64,000 nucleotides of DNA from an uncultured Lachnospiraceae bacterium (GCA_947564735.1 CANOEC010000001.1:186001-250000), one strand, 5' to 3'. Shown: positions 16,923-25,211, counted from the stretch's first letter. Numbers and translations are program-made. The notes: generated by a model not told the origin, from the letters alone.

Positions 16923-18722
16923 CTACTTAATCACAAACAGTACAAACGCCTGACTTTCGGCACATTTCTGATACTCTTTTTCAAACTCTTCCAGATATTC
17001 ACAGTTCCTGTCTGCAATCAGAAAACCTTCTTCTGGCAAAATATTTTCTAACTTGTTCTGCGCACACTTCATATCCTGTAATCCGATAATTTCTATTTTC
17101 CTGTCCCGCATGGCAAACTGTATCAAATCAATATATTGAAAACCTCCGCCATACAAATAGCTGACTGGCGCCTCATAATCCGTCATATACTGTGCAATCC
17201 GCAGATTATAATAATCCACATCATTAAAGGGCTTCGTATATTTTTCTCCAAGACCGATCGCAAGTAATGCCTCCATGAAAAGAAACACCCCCAACACATA
17301 TATGTACTTTCCAAATCGCTGTCCGATATATAGGCAAAGCATGACACATGCCATAAGCACAATTCCAAACAAAAAAGCTTTTGGAAATTCTTTCAAAACG
17401 TCATAATTCCAGTCATCCGACAAATAGCTGATACCTGCCGCAAAATACCCTTGCATAACAGTAAGTCTGCTATGCAGGGCATTCCAGAAGGTAATACCAA
17501 ACGAAAAGATTGCCACACCCACATTCACTAAAAACACACGCAACTTATGTTCGGTATCACAGACCATCATCAGACCTAATCCTATAAAAACTGGCAACAG
17601 GTGCTCATTATATCTTCCATAAACAAATCCATCCAATCTGCCGGGCGTCATGGTTGCTATTGCAGTGATAATAAATTGTCCCAACATGGAGAGCAGACAG
17701 AAAAAATAAAAATATTCTCTATTTCCGTTTTCTTCCGGCTTTACACGATTTATAAACAAATTCCGGAACAAACGGCATGTCCCATGAAAACAACCAATTA
17801 CCGCAGGAACGAACAATCCGAAGGAGGCAATAACCAAGTAGTATAATTTTCCTGCACTGCTTATCAGAAATGCTTTGATACCTTGAAAAGTAAACAAATT
17901 TTTCAATAGTTCAAAACGTCCCCTATAATCGTTAATAGATAATAATGTTGTATCCGCCACAGCATATACGGTATCCGTAACCCTTGTCTTTATCCTCATC
18001 CCACAAACGGCGCCAATTGCTAACACTGCAAATATAATCGCCACATTCTTTCGTGCGGAAGGCATCTTCCATGCATACACGATAAGTATCATTACTGCAG
18101 CAATACACACTGCCACTGTGCGCATATGTACAAAATATAGATAAAGAATTGACAATGCCAGCAAAATTCCATTTATTTTGTTTGTTTTTTCCATAAATAA
18201 AAGTATCTGGAAGCATATTAACGCATACAGGAACATAAGTAATGCTTCTGTCAACGTCATCTGTACATAAAAAGACCATGACGGATAGAAAACCGCTATT
18301 CCTACAGCCAGTACAACCTGCATTTTTTTCTCTTCTGAATCTTCTGCCCGATGCAGTCTCTTAAAAATTTCCCACAATATTCCAACTGCACCGCACTGCA
18401 ACAGCATATTGACCACAAGCGCTGCACGATATGCCTTTATGCTGTCCTTAAAAATCCATAATATGGGCGTAAGAATCATTCCGTATCCAAAAGAATAATA
18501 AGAACCAAGCGCCGCCGTGTCGGACCAGTCATAACCTAACATCTGCGCTGCGCTCGCCCAGTAGCCAAATTCATCCGGATAAATGGAAAATCCACACACT
18601 TTATAAATATGAAATTGAAAAATACAAAAAATAAGTAATATAAACAGCAACAAGTACCGGAAGAAGAATCTTATTCTCCCTCCGGTTACTGCCTGCCTAT
18701 CATTAATATTTAACGATAGCAT
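16923..18722 (-). CDS. GT-C membrane glycosyltransferase (GT39/ArnT-like), second paralogue
   Basis: This 599-residue protein has at least eleven hydrophobic segments and a first external loop with the catalytic-type pair Asp50-Glu51 in SIYPDEFGYW. YYSFGYGMIL, FVHMRTVAVC and PGRLDGFVYGRY follow, and a soluble C-terminal tail. It resembles the 575-residue protein at 7472-9199 throughout. It probably transfers a sugar from polyprenyl phosphate made by the adjacent DPM1-like enzyme. The frame is open to 18815, but I prefer 18722 (MLSLNINDRQ): it follows CAGGGTG and overlaps the end of the secreted-protein gene by 20 bases, suggesting translational coupling. Confidence 0.75.
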   Translation of the reverse strand: MLSLNINDRQAVTGGRIRFFFRYLLLFILLIFCIFQFHIYKVCGFSIYPDEFGYWASAAQMLGYDWSDTAALGSYYSFGYGMILTPILWIFKDSIKAYRAALVVNMLLQCGAVGILWEIFKRLHRAEDSEEKKMQVVLAVGIAVFYPSWSFYVQMTLTEALLMFLYALICFQILLFMEKTNKINGILLALSILYLYFVHMRTVAVCIAAVMILIVYAWKMPSARKNVAIIFAVLAIGAVCGMRIKTRVTDTVYAVADTTLLSINDYRGRFELLKNLFTFQGIKAFLISSAGKLYYLVIASFGLFVPAVIGCFHGTCRLFRNLFINRVKPEENGNREYFYFFCLLSMLGQFIITAIATMTPGRLDGFVYGRYNEHLLPVFIGLGLMMVCDTEHKLRVFLVNVGVAIFSFGITFWNALHSRLTVMQGYFAAGISYLSDDWNYDVLKEFPKAFLFGIVLMACVMLCLYIGQRFGKYIYVLGVFLFMEALLAIGLGEKYTKPFNDVDYYNLRIAQYMTDYEAPVSYLYGGGFQYIDLIQFAMRDRKIEIIGLQDMKCAQNKLENILPEEGFLIADRNCEYLEEFEKEYQKCAESQAFVLFVIK

Positions 18723-19422
18723 ATGCACCCTGACCACCTGTTGTATCAAAGGTGATCGTATTAGGATTGGAATCTGTATCCTGAAGAACAGACACTGCTC
18801 CGCCCGGACGTACACAAATTACAGCAAAAGTCTTACCATCCTGTGCAAATGACTTCGGCACACCGACTTTGATTGTAATCTTTTCTCCATCCTGCGAAAG
18901 AAGACTGAATTGTCCGCCAGCTTTCTTACCAATCTCAATGTTAATGCAGGGACCTACTGTAGCGCCTAAAGCTGCTGCCGCATTATCGATTACCGCTTTC
19001 GCAAGATTGCTCTTCTTAACGTCCATGTTAGAAAATCTTGCGTAAGGAACCTCTCCTGCCGTAAGTCCATAGCTGCTTGCGATTCCTGCAAGACCGCTTG
19101 TAATTGCCGTACCATCAACACTGGTTGCAATATAAACACCCTGTACTGTGGATTTTGTACCTGCAACCGTATTTGTTACAGGAATCTCAGCAATACTGCT
19201 CACGGAAGATGAACCGCTGCCATTGCTTTCGCTCGCTACGTTAACGATAGCAAGCACTTCTTCTTCCACAGTCATAACCGGCTGCTCGCATGAACCACCG
19301 GAAACAGGGTCGCCGGATCCCGTAATAGGATCGCTGCTTGCCATTACACCCATGGAAGGCGCCGCAATAAGAGCAACAGTCAAAGCGCCTGCCATCATCC
19401 TTTGAATGAATTTCATTTTCAT
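18703..19422 (-). CDS. Secreted protein of unknown function at head of glycosyltransferase operon
   Basis: The 239-residue product has a clear signal peptide (MKMKFIQRMMAGALTVALIA, cleavage probably after VMA-S near residue 29). A Gly/Ser-rich linker containing two similar repeats (DPITGSG, DPVSGGS) follows, then a mature domain of about 180 residues ending AYAIVKY. No lipobox, membrane helix or sorting motif is present, so it is likely released or wall-associated. I do not recognise a named domain. An AAGGAGGAGAGGAAGA site precedes the start. It is the first gene downstream of the putative inversion switch, and its end overlaps the GT-C gene, so the two should be expressed together. Confidence 0.75.
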   Translation of the reverse strand: MKMKFIQRMMAGALTVALIAAPSMGVMASSDPITGSGDPVSGGSCEQPVMTVEEEVLAIVNVASESNGSGSSSVSSIAEIPVTNTVAGTKSTVQGVYIATSVDGTAITSGLAGIASSYGLTAGEVPYARFSNMDVKKSNLAKAVIDNAAAALGATVGPCINIEIGKKAGGQFSLLSQDGEKITIKVGVPKSFAQDGKTFAVICVRPGGAVSVLQDTDSNPNTITFDTTGGQGAYAIVKY

Positions 19423-19474
19423 TCTTCCTCTCCTCCTTATAATTTTTTCTAAAATTTCATAAAAATTATCTTAT

Positions 19475-19500
19475 TTCATAAAATAAAATATTTTACGAAA
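19475..19500. repeat. Left putative recombination site of invertible segment
   Basis: The 26 bases TTCATAAAATAAAATA, TTTTACGAAA match, in inverted orientation, 20745-20770 at 23 positions. The site is itself an imperfect palindrome (TTCATAA ... TTACGAA around an asymmetric 11-base centre), the usual design of a tyrosine-recombinase core site. A further TTTCATAAAAATTAT lies just left of it and may be an accessory arm. Confidence 0.6.
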
Positions 19501-19558
19501 AGGAGTTTTTCATAGCTTTTTAAGCGCTTCTGCGGCACTCTACCATTTTTTTGACGGT

Positions 19559-20665
19559 CTAAAAATTCTGATTTAATCTCTCCATTAACGTTCTTTTCTG
19601 ATTGAAAGAAGTGTGCACATATAATTGAAGTGTAATGTGTATGTCAGAATGACCCATAATCTCACACAGACTTTTTGCATCAAATCCCAGTTCCACACAT
19701 CTGCTTGCAAAACAGTGCCGCAAAGCATGAAAACGAAAGATGTCAAACCCATTTTTTTTCAAAAAACGCTCAAACCGGTATTGCAATGTGCGCGGTTCAC
19801 AATAACAAACCCGTTTACCGGGAACGATATATTCTTCCGGCATTCCTTTTTTACTCATCAGAAAATTAATCAGATGACTTGGTAATGGAATATCCCTCAC
19901 AGAACTGCTCGTCTTCGGCTGCATGATATAGATTTCTGTTTCCGAATGCCTCTGAGAATATGTGCTTACCCTCTGCATTGTTTTATTGATATGAATCATC
20001 CCCTTGTCTAAGTCCACATCCTTCCATTGCAGAGCGCACAATTCTCCGATTCTGATTCCCGAATTAATTGCAATCAAGATACCGGCTTGTTCCGGCACTT
20101 CTTTTTCGTATAATAATTTTTCCACTTCATTTATAGTTTCTATGGTGGGAAGTTTTTTTGTCGCTGATTTGTTTTCATTTTTTTCGTCGAATGACGGAAT
20201 TGAGATATGATAATGAATATCTTCATGCTCATTTTCATAATATTTAAGCGCCTGTTGGAGCAATGCGATTATATTCTTGATATATCCTGCGGATAGACCG
20301 TCATCTTTCTTGGTCAGAATAAATTTACGCATCTTTTCCCGGCTTAACATTTCGGGATATATCTGCGACCAATATGGTAATAGATGATTTTCAATTATCC
20401 TCCGGTAATTTGCATAGGTCGATGGCTTCCAATATTCTTTTTTGTGTTCTAACCAATCATATAAAATAATGCCTATTGTATCGCCTTTTCCTCTGATATC
20501 ACCGTATTTTTCAATATAACTGTGCATTTTACTCTTTACTTCATTATAATTTTTGCCGTAAATAGAACGATATTTGCGTTTTTTATTCCCGTCATATCCT
20601 AAAATAATCCTTCCTTCCCATCGTCCATCCTTACGTTTATAAATATTACGCCCTCTTCTTGCCAT
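19559..20665 (-). CDS. Tyrosine site-specific recombinase
   Basis: The 368-residue protein has an N-terminal arm-type DNA-binding region (IYKRKDGRWEGRIILGYDG), a SAM-like core-binding domain (about 60-150) and a complete catalytic domain: Arg205 (SGIRIGEL), Lys251 (QPKTSSS), His313-x-x-Arg316 (HALRH), His339 (GHSDIHIT) and Tyr349 (LYVHTS). It therefore should be active. The start has CGGAGGAAAATACA upstream. There is no phage gene, excisionase or relaxase near it, and no tRNA. Instead it is enclosed by two inverted 26-bp sites, so a role as a DNA invertase controlling the surface genes at its left is more likely than integration of a mobile element. Confidence 0.9.
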   Translation of the reverse strand: MARRGRNIYKRKDGRWEGRIILGYDGNKKRKYRSIYGKNYNEVKSKMHSYIEKYGDIRGKGDTIGIILYDWLEHKKEYWKPSTYANYRRIIENHLLPYWSQIYPEMLSREKMRKFILTKKDDGLSAGYIKNIIALLQQALKYYENEHEDIHYHISIPSFDEKNENKSATKKLPTIETINEVEKLLYEKEVPEQAGILIAINSGIRIGELCALQWKDVDLDKGMIHINKTMQRVSTYSQRHSETEIYIMQPKTSSSVRDIPLPSHLINFLMSKKGMPEEYIVPGKRVCYCEPRTLQYRFERFLKKNGFDIFRFHALRHCFASRCVELGFDAKSLCEIMGHSDIHITLQLYVHTSFNQKRTLMERLNQNF

Positions 20666-20705
20666 TGTATTTTCCTCCGATTAACCATAAATTTGTAAAA
20701 AAATA

Positions 20706-20733
20706 TTGACATAACTTGGATTTAAGTTACAAT
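20706..20733 (+). promoter_or_regulatory. Strong promoter pointing out of the recombinase segment
   Basis: TTGACA (20706-20711), a 16-base spacer, then TACAAT (20728-20733). It reads rightward, away from the recombinase, yet no plus-strand gene follows for about 1.8 kb. It lies 12 bases inside the right recombination site. After inversion it would sit at about 19512-19539, reading leftward towards the secreted protein and glycosyltransferase genes. Confidence 0.65.
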
Positions 20734-20744
20734 AAAAAAAGGAA

Positions 20745-20770
20745 TTTCATAATTTATTTTATTTTATGAA
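20745..20770. repeat. Right putative recombination site of invertible segment
   Basis: TTTCATAATT, TATTTTATTTTATGAA is the inverted partner of 19475-19500, with 16 contiguous matching bases plus 7 of the next 10. It contains TTCATAA and TTATGAA arms around an asymmetric AT centre, consistent with strand exchange by the enclosed recombinase. Confidence 0.6.
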
Positions 20771-20776
20771 GTAAAA

Positions 20777-20795
20777 AAACGAGCACAGCTCGTTT
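20777..20795 (-). terminator. Insulating terminator outside the right recombination site
   Basis: AAACGAGC and GCTCGTTT form a perfect 8-bp stem with a 3-base loop. On the minus strand it is followed by a T-run, so it would stop leftward transcription entering the recombinase segment. A further imperfect palindrome (CGAGATTCG with CGAACTCG) follows it. Confidence 0.6.
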
Positions 20796-20852
20796 GCGAG
20801 ATTCGCTTCGCGAACTCGTGAATAAACGTAGGAATTTCCTATAGTATAAAAA

Positions 20853-20881
20853 AGGATCTTGGGAAGTTCTCTCAAGATCCT
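20853..20881 (-). terminator. Intrinsic terminator of the MATE gene
   Basis: AGGATCTTGGG pairs with CTCAAGATCCT over 11 positions (one wobble) around a 7-base loop. On the minus strand the stem is followed by TTTTTTATA. It lies 30 bases after the MATE stop codon. Confidence 0.8.
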
Positions 20882-20911
20882 AAATAATTTATTTAACTTA
20901 TCACATTATTT

Positions 20912-22276
20912 CTAATGATTCTCTGTATCCGCCGCCTTCATTTCCCGAATTACGCTCATTCCAATCGGTATGGATAACGTTAATGCGCATACATCCGATA
21001 CTGCCTGACAAAACTCGACTCCCTTCAGTCCGAAGAAATAAGGCAGAACGGCAATCAGCGGCAGAAAAAATATCCCCTGTCTTGCAGAAGAGACAATGGA
21101 TGCCTTTACACCCTTTCCAATAGATTGTAACATCATATTACACATAATAATCCACGAACTTAACGGAAATGCAATAACCGAATAACGAAGCGCCGCCGTT
21201 CCCACTTCAATAACCTCCAAATCCTCTTTTCGGAAGACTGTCACGAACTGCGGTGCGAAAACATAGACAATGACAGCCAATCCGGAAAGCGCCAAAAAAG
21301 CAAATTTCACGCAGAACCAGTACCCCTCCAATACTCTCTTATATTTTCCTGCGCCATAATTAAATCCACAGACAGGTTGAAATCCCTGTCCGAATCCAAT
21401 CAAAGCAGAGTTCGCAAACATCATAATACGGGACACAATTGACATCCCGGCAATCGCCGCATCTCCATATACACTGGCGGCATGATTTAAACAAATCGTG
21501 GCAACGCTGGCAAGTCCTTGACGGAACAATGCCGGAATCCCTCCCCTTATAATTTCCTGATACAAATGCAGACTTGGTTTAAAATTAGAGAAGCGGATGC
21601 GGATATTACCGCCTCTTGTGACCATAATCAGCAAAAATACAAAACTCAGATATTGACTTATGGTCGTTGCAAGCGCTGCGCCTGCAACACCCAGTCCGCA
21701 TGTAAATATTAAAATCGGATCCAAAGCAATATTGATTACCGCACCCGATACAATTCCAATCATTGCATAGAACGCACTTCCTTGAAAACGCATCTGATTA
21801 TTCAAAACAAGAGACGCCGTCATTGCCGGTGCGCCAAATAAAATGATTCTCAAATAAGATACCGTATACGGCAGAATCGTCGGCGTAGACCCAAGCGCAT
21901 AAGAAAGCGGCTTAATAAAGAACATACAACCGAGCATGATGGCAATTCCCATAAAAAATGATGAAAAAAATCCGACGGCAGACATTTTCTCGGCTTCCTC
22001 AATCTCTCCCGCCCCTAATTTTCTTGAAATAAAGTTTCCAGAACCATGACCAAATAAAAAACCGATTGCCTGAATAATCGCCATCAATGAAAATGCAACC
22101 CCGACGGCAGCCGTTGACTGCGTATCCAGCTTGCCCACAAAAAAAGTATCTGCCATATTATAAAAAGAAGTAACCAGCATACTCAAAATTGTTGGAACCG
22201 CGAGCCTGCACACGAGCTTTTTTACCGGTTGCTGCGTCATATAAATTCTTTTTTCTTCCGCATCTGCAAATTTCAT
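20912..22276 (-). CDS. MATE family multidrug/sodium efflux transporter
   Basis: The 454-residue protein has twelve membrane helices in two related halves. It shows MATE landmarks: PVKKLVCRLAVPTILSMLVTSFYNMADTFFVG in helix 1, FGHGSGNFISRKLGAGE, and in the second half IMMFANSALIGFGQGFQPVCGFNYGAG. MATE proteins export cationic drugs or metabolites in exchange for Na+ or H+. I start at 22276 (MKFADAEEKRIYM), which follows AGAAAGGAAAGAAG; the open frame upstream to 22333 has no ribosome site. It is a single gene with its own terminator. The substrate is unknown. Confidence 0.92.
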   Translation of the reverse strand: MKFADAEEKRIYMTQQPVKKLVCRLAVPTILSMLVTSFYNMADTFFVGKLDTQSTAAVGVAFSLMAIIQAIGFLFGHGSGNFISRKLGAGEIEEAEKMSAVGFFSSFFMGIAIMLGCMFFIKPLSYALGSTPTILPYTVSYLRIILFGAPAMTASLVLNNQMRFQGSAFYAMIGIVSGAVINIALDPILIFTCGLGVAGAALATTISQYLSFVFLLIMVTRGGNIRIRFSNFKPSLHLYQEIIRGGIPALFRQGLASVATICLNHAASVYGDAAIAGMSIVSRIMMFANSALIGFGQGFQPVCGFNYGAGKYKRVLEGYWFCVKFAFLALSGLAVIVYVFAPQFVTVFRKEDLEVIEVGTAALRYSVIAFPLSSWIIMCNMMLQSIGKGVKASIVSSARQGIFFLPLIAVLPYFFGLKGVEFCQAVSDVCALTLSIPIGMSVIREMKAADTENH

Positions 22277-22497
22277 GTAAACTTCTTTCCTTTCTGAAAA
22301 TATTAATTCTATTTTTATTATCCACCCCATCAATCACAATAAACTCAAAGTATGCCAATATCTTTTGAAGTATGCTTCACATTTTTCTGTTCTTTGGGAA
22401 AATTTCTTATAAAACAAAATACATATTTATTAATATTCTACATATGCTATTCCTAATTCATAACGTTTTCATTATCGTACACAGAAAGGAATTGCCC

Positions 22498-23100
22498 ATG
22501 AATCCAAAAGCATTATTTCAGTTATCCTATGGTCTGTATGTTGTTTCTACAAAACATGACAAAAAAATGAATGGCTGTATTATCAATACGGTAACGCAGG
22601 TGACAGACAACCCGAAACAGATTGTTGTAGCAATTAATAAAGAAAATCTGACCTGTGAACTTATCCAAAAATCCGGAGTACTATCAGTTTCCGTGTTATC
22701 CGAAACAGCGCCTTTCTCACTTTTTCAGCATTTTGGATTTCAAAGTGGAAAAAATACCGACAAATTTGTAGATTTTCCTTTTGCCATGACGGCACAGGAG
22801 CTTCCATATTTAAAGGAACACGTTACTGCTTATTTAGACTGCAAAGTAACAGACAGCTTTGATTTTGGAAGTCATATTCTTTTTCTTGCTCTGGTAACAG
22901 ATTGTGAAGTTCTTTCCGGTGAAAAGGCAATGACTTACTCTTTCTACCATGAATTTGTAAAACCGCAGCCTGCCACTACTTCTGCAAAAGGATGGCGCTG
23001 TGTTGTATGCGGCTATATCTATGAAGGAGAAGAACTTCCACCCGACTTTATATGCCCATGGTGTAAACACGGCGTAGAAGATTTTGAGAAAATTACGTAA
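22498..23100 (+). CDS. Flavin reductase-rubredoxin fusion (high-molecular-weight rubredoxin, Hrb-like)
   Basis: Residues 1-155 form an FMN-binding flavin-reductase domain (LFQLSYGLYVVSTKHDKKMNG, INTVTQVTDNPKQIVVAINK). The last 45 residues are a rubredoxin with both iron-binding pairs, CVVCGYIYEG and CPWCKHG. This fusion is known from anaerobes such as Moorella, where Hrb passes electrons from NADH to flavodiiron proteins that remove oxygen or nitric oxide. Here the role is inferred. I start at 22498, after an AGAAAGGA site; the frame is open further to 22372 without support. It runs divergently from the MATE gene and its tail overlaps the next, opposite gene by 8 bases. Confidence 0.9.
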   Translation: MNPKALFQLSYGLYVVSTKHDKKMNGCIINTVTQVTDNPKQIVVAINKENLTCELIQKSGVLSVSVLSETAPFSLFQHFGFQSGKNTDKFVDFPFAMTAQELPYLKEHVTAYLDCKVTDSFDFGSHILFLALVTDCEVLSGEKAMTYSFYHEFVKPQPATTSAKGWRCVVCGYIYEGEELPPDFICPWCKHGVEDFEKIT

Positions 23101-23425
23101 CTATAATTCCTTCTTCTTCTGCTCTTAACTTGCATCCATTTTCATAAGAACCAATTTCGCAAATCTCGGCTTTCTTTTGTCTGATACAGAAATCACAGGA
23201 AGGACACGGCTTCTTTTCTCCTGCAAAATCCCTCACTACAGCCTGTCCTTTCTCATTATGTCTGCATGTACTGCACCAGCAGATAGAACATTCTTTAAAT
23301 AATGTAATCTGATTTTCTTTATTACAATTTTCTGATTCTATATATTCACTTTTTACAGAAGAACTTTTTTCTTCCTGCGATATGTAATCAAATAAGCTTA
23401 ATTGTCCGTCCAGTTGTTTTTTCAT
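23093..23425 (-). CDS. Small cysteine-rich protein, unknown
   Basis: The 110-residue protein begins MKKQLDGQLSLFDYISQEE and then carries nine cysteines, including CSICWCSTC and CPSCDFC and two later single Cys (CEIG, GCKL). They look arranged for metal binding, either zinc or an iron-sulphur cluster. I do not recognise a named family; the N-terminal QLSLFDY is like the tails that bind DNA sliding clamps or occur in small phage-related proteins, but that is speculative. An AAGGA lies 10 bases before the start. It ends tail-to-tail within the Hrb gene, with 8 bases shared. Confidence 0.6.
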   Translation of the reverse strand: MKKQLDGQLSLFDYISQEEKSSSVKSEYIESENCNKENQITLFKECSICWCSTCRHNEKGQAVVRDFAGEKKPCPSCDFCIRQKKAEICEIGSYENGCKLRAEEEGIIVT

Positions 23426-23582
23426 TGGAAAAAGTCCTTATAAATATGGTAGTTTTGTCGAATATAATATTAACACGTATTTTTAAGATTATCAAATGTG
23501 CTAATATATTATATTTAATTGCAATATGCATACAATAGTTATATAATATTAATAATTGTAATACAAGATGGAGGTTAACAAT

Positions 23583-23843
23583 ATGGCACAGTCAACCATA
23601 ACTGCACGGATAGATGAAAAGGATAAAATAAAGTTTGACAATTTTTGTTCTAACGTAGGTCTTAATACTTCAACAGCTATTAATATGTTTGTAAAAGCTG
23701 TTCTACGTGAAAATCGTATTCCATTTGAGATTACACAAATTTCAGACCCATTCTATGAAGAAGAAAATCAAAAATATATTATGAAATCTATTAAAGAATT
23801 AAAATCTGGGAAAGGACAACCACATGAGTTGATAGAGATATGA
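23583..23843 (+). CDS. RelB/DinJ family antitoxin, apparently without a toxin
   Basis: The 86-residue protein starts MAQSTITARIDEKDKIKF with the ribbon of a ribbon-helix-helix DNA-binding domain, followed by VGLNTSTAINMFVKAVL and RENRIPFEI, the DinJ/RelB signature. Such proteins neutralise a YafQ/RelE mRNA-cleaving toxin and repress their own operon. I start at 23583, after GGAGG. The expected toxin gene is absent: only a 17-codon frame follows at 23845-23898 (MSEKIYIAHCRGHYKDK and stop), and its end may be a remnant of a YafQ-like GxYK segment. It is therefore an orphan or decayed module. Confidence 0.8.
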   Translation: MAQSTITARIDEKDKIKFDNFCSNVGLNTSTAINMFVKAVLRENRIPFEITQISDPFYEEENQKYIMKSIKELKSGKGQPHELIEI

Positions 23844-23898
23844 TATGAGTGAAAAAATATATATTGCGCATTGTCGTGGTCATTATAAAGATAAATAA

Positions 23899-24202
23899 TT
23901 TTGTTTTTGACTTCTTTAATTTCTCCTTAACCTTCAATAAATAATATGTATTATTTCAAATACGCCTTTTCCAATTATTAAAGTATATTAATCTTGAAGG
24001 ATTTTTATAAAAATCCCCGTATTTACGCTATTGCAACCTATAATTTACATCAAAAAACTTAAAAGCAACATGAAATTGATAGAATTTACATCCATGTTTT
24101 TCTAAAATGCATAATAGTTACTGACCGGTCAAAACAAAAATCAGCTTTACAGAGTGAAAATTATGAAACATAATATCAGACACAGAAAGGAAAGGATTAA
24201 AA
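23899..24202. other. Intergenic stretch with a TGACCGGTCA palindrome
   Basis: About 300 AT-rich bases without a gene. The only GC-containing perfect palindrome is TGACCGGTCA (24122-24131), about 70 bases before the XRE regulator start, where it could be that regulator's operator. Confidence 0.4.
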
Positions 24203-25126
24203 ATGAGTTTAGGGGAAAATTTACAATACTTAAGAAAGAGAGATAATATCACACAGGAACAGTTGGCGGAGCAGCTTAACGTATCAAGGCAGTCCGTATC
24301 AAAATGGGAATCTGATACCACATATCCCGAAATGGAAAAATTACTTCAATTATGCCAGATGTTTCATTGCAGTATGGACGATATCGTACAAGGGGTCATT
24401 AAAGATGTTAATTTAGAAGGAAAAAGTGAATATGACAGACATATGAATCAATTCAGCAAATTGATATCGCTTGGCGTCAGCTTAATCCTTCTTGGTATTT
24501 CATTCATGTTTTTGATATACGGATGCAATTTTTTTATCGGTAGAGAAATGATTAAAGAAGACTTTTCTACTATAATATTTTTTATTTTTCTGACTATCAG
24601 CGTGGCAATCTTAATTGTTGCCTCCATGCAGCACGGAGACTTCACTAAAAAACATCCGATTGTTGATAATTTCTATTCACAGAATGAAATAGATGCTTTC
24701 AATAAGAAATTTTCGATTATGATTGCCGTAGGCGTATCTGTTATCTTAATAGGAATCATTACCGTAATCGGAGTTGAGACAATCTATCCTCAGCTTGAAG
24801 ATAATGAATATATGGAATCTTTGGCTTCCGCTTTATTTATGCTTTTTATTAACTTCGGCGTGACTACGCTGGTATATGCAGGGATACAAAAGGGTAAATA
24901 TAATATTGATGAATACAATAAAGAACATGATGTAAACTCGGATACCTATAAGAAAAATCAATTAAAAAGTTCCATAAATGCATGCATTATGCTGATTTCC
25001 ACTGTCATATTCTTTATATTCGGATTTACGATTGATGGCGGATTCGGAGTGCCTTATGTTTTAATATTTGCTGTGGGTGGAATCTGCTGCGCCATTGCTT
25101 CGATTATCATTAATTATAAGAAATAA
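24203..25126 (+). CDS. XRE-family regulator with membrane domain
   Basis: Residues 5-62 form a helix-turn-helix (LGENLQYLRKRDNITQEQLA, NVSRQSVSKWES) of the XRE/Cro type. After a linker come about six hydrophobic helices (SLGVSLILLGISFMFLIYG onward to the C-terminus). Proteins of this layout are common in Clostridia as membrane-anchored regulators that often respond to cell-envelope stress; the target here is unknown. The start is preceded by AGAAAGGAAAGGA. A terminator follows at once, so it is a single-gene unit. The TGACCGGTCA palindrome upstream is a candidate for self-regulation. Confidence 0.8.
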   Translation: MSLGENLQYLRKRDNITQEQLAEQLNVSRQSVSKWESDTTYPEMEKLLQLCQMFHCSMDDIVQGVIKDVNLEGKSEYDRHMNQFSKLISLGVSLILLGISFMFLIYGCNFFIGREMIKEDFSTIIFFIFLTISVAILIVASMQHGDFTKKHPIVDNFYSQNEIDAFNKKFSIMIAVGVSVILIGIITVIGVETIYPQLEDNEYMESLASALFMLFINFGVTTLVYAGIQKGKYNIDEYNKEHDVNSDTYKKNQLKSSINACIMLISTVIFFIFGFTIDGGFGVPYVLIFAVGGICCAIASIIINYKK

Positions 25127-25129
25127 CAC

Positions 25130-25173
25130 AAAGAGAGCAGATGTAATTTTCCAGAGAAACATTTGCTCTCTTT
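25130..25173 (+). terminator. Intrinsic terminator after the XRE regulator
   Basis: AAAGAGAGCAGATGT pairs with ACATTTGCTCTCTTT (one wobble) around a 14-base loop, followed by TTTAAATTT. Confidence 0.75.
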
Positions 25174-25182
25174 TTAAATTTG

Positions 25183-25211
25183 TTGTAGGTATTTTTTAGT
25201 TTTGGTATAAT
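25183..25211 (+). promoter_or_regulatory. Promoter of the YesM/YesN two-component operon
   Basis: TTGTAG (25183-25188), 17 bases, TATAAT (25206-25211), 45 bases before the kinase start codon. Confidence 0.6.

Noticed and set aside
19559-20665. Integrase as sign of a prophage or integrative element
   Set aside because: No phage, conjugation or excisionase genes, no tRNA target and no direct-repeat ends are present; the repeats around it are inverted, which fits inversion better.
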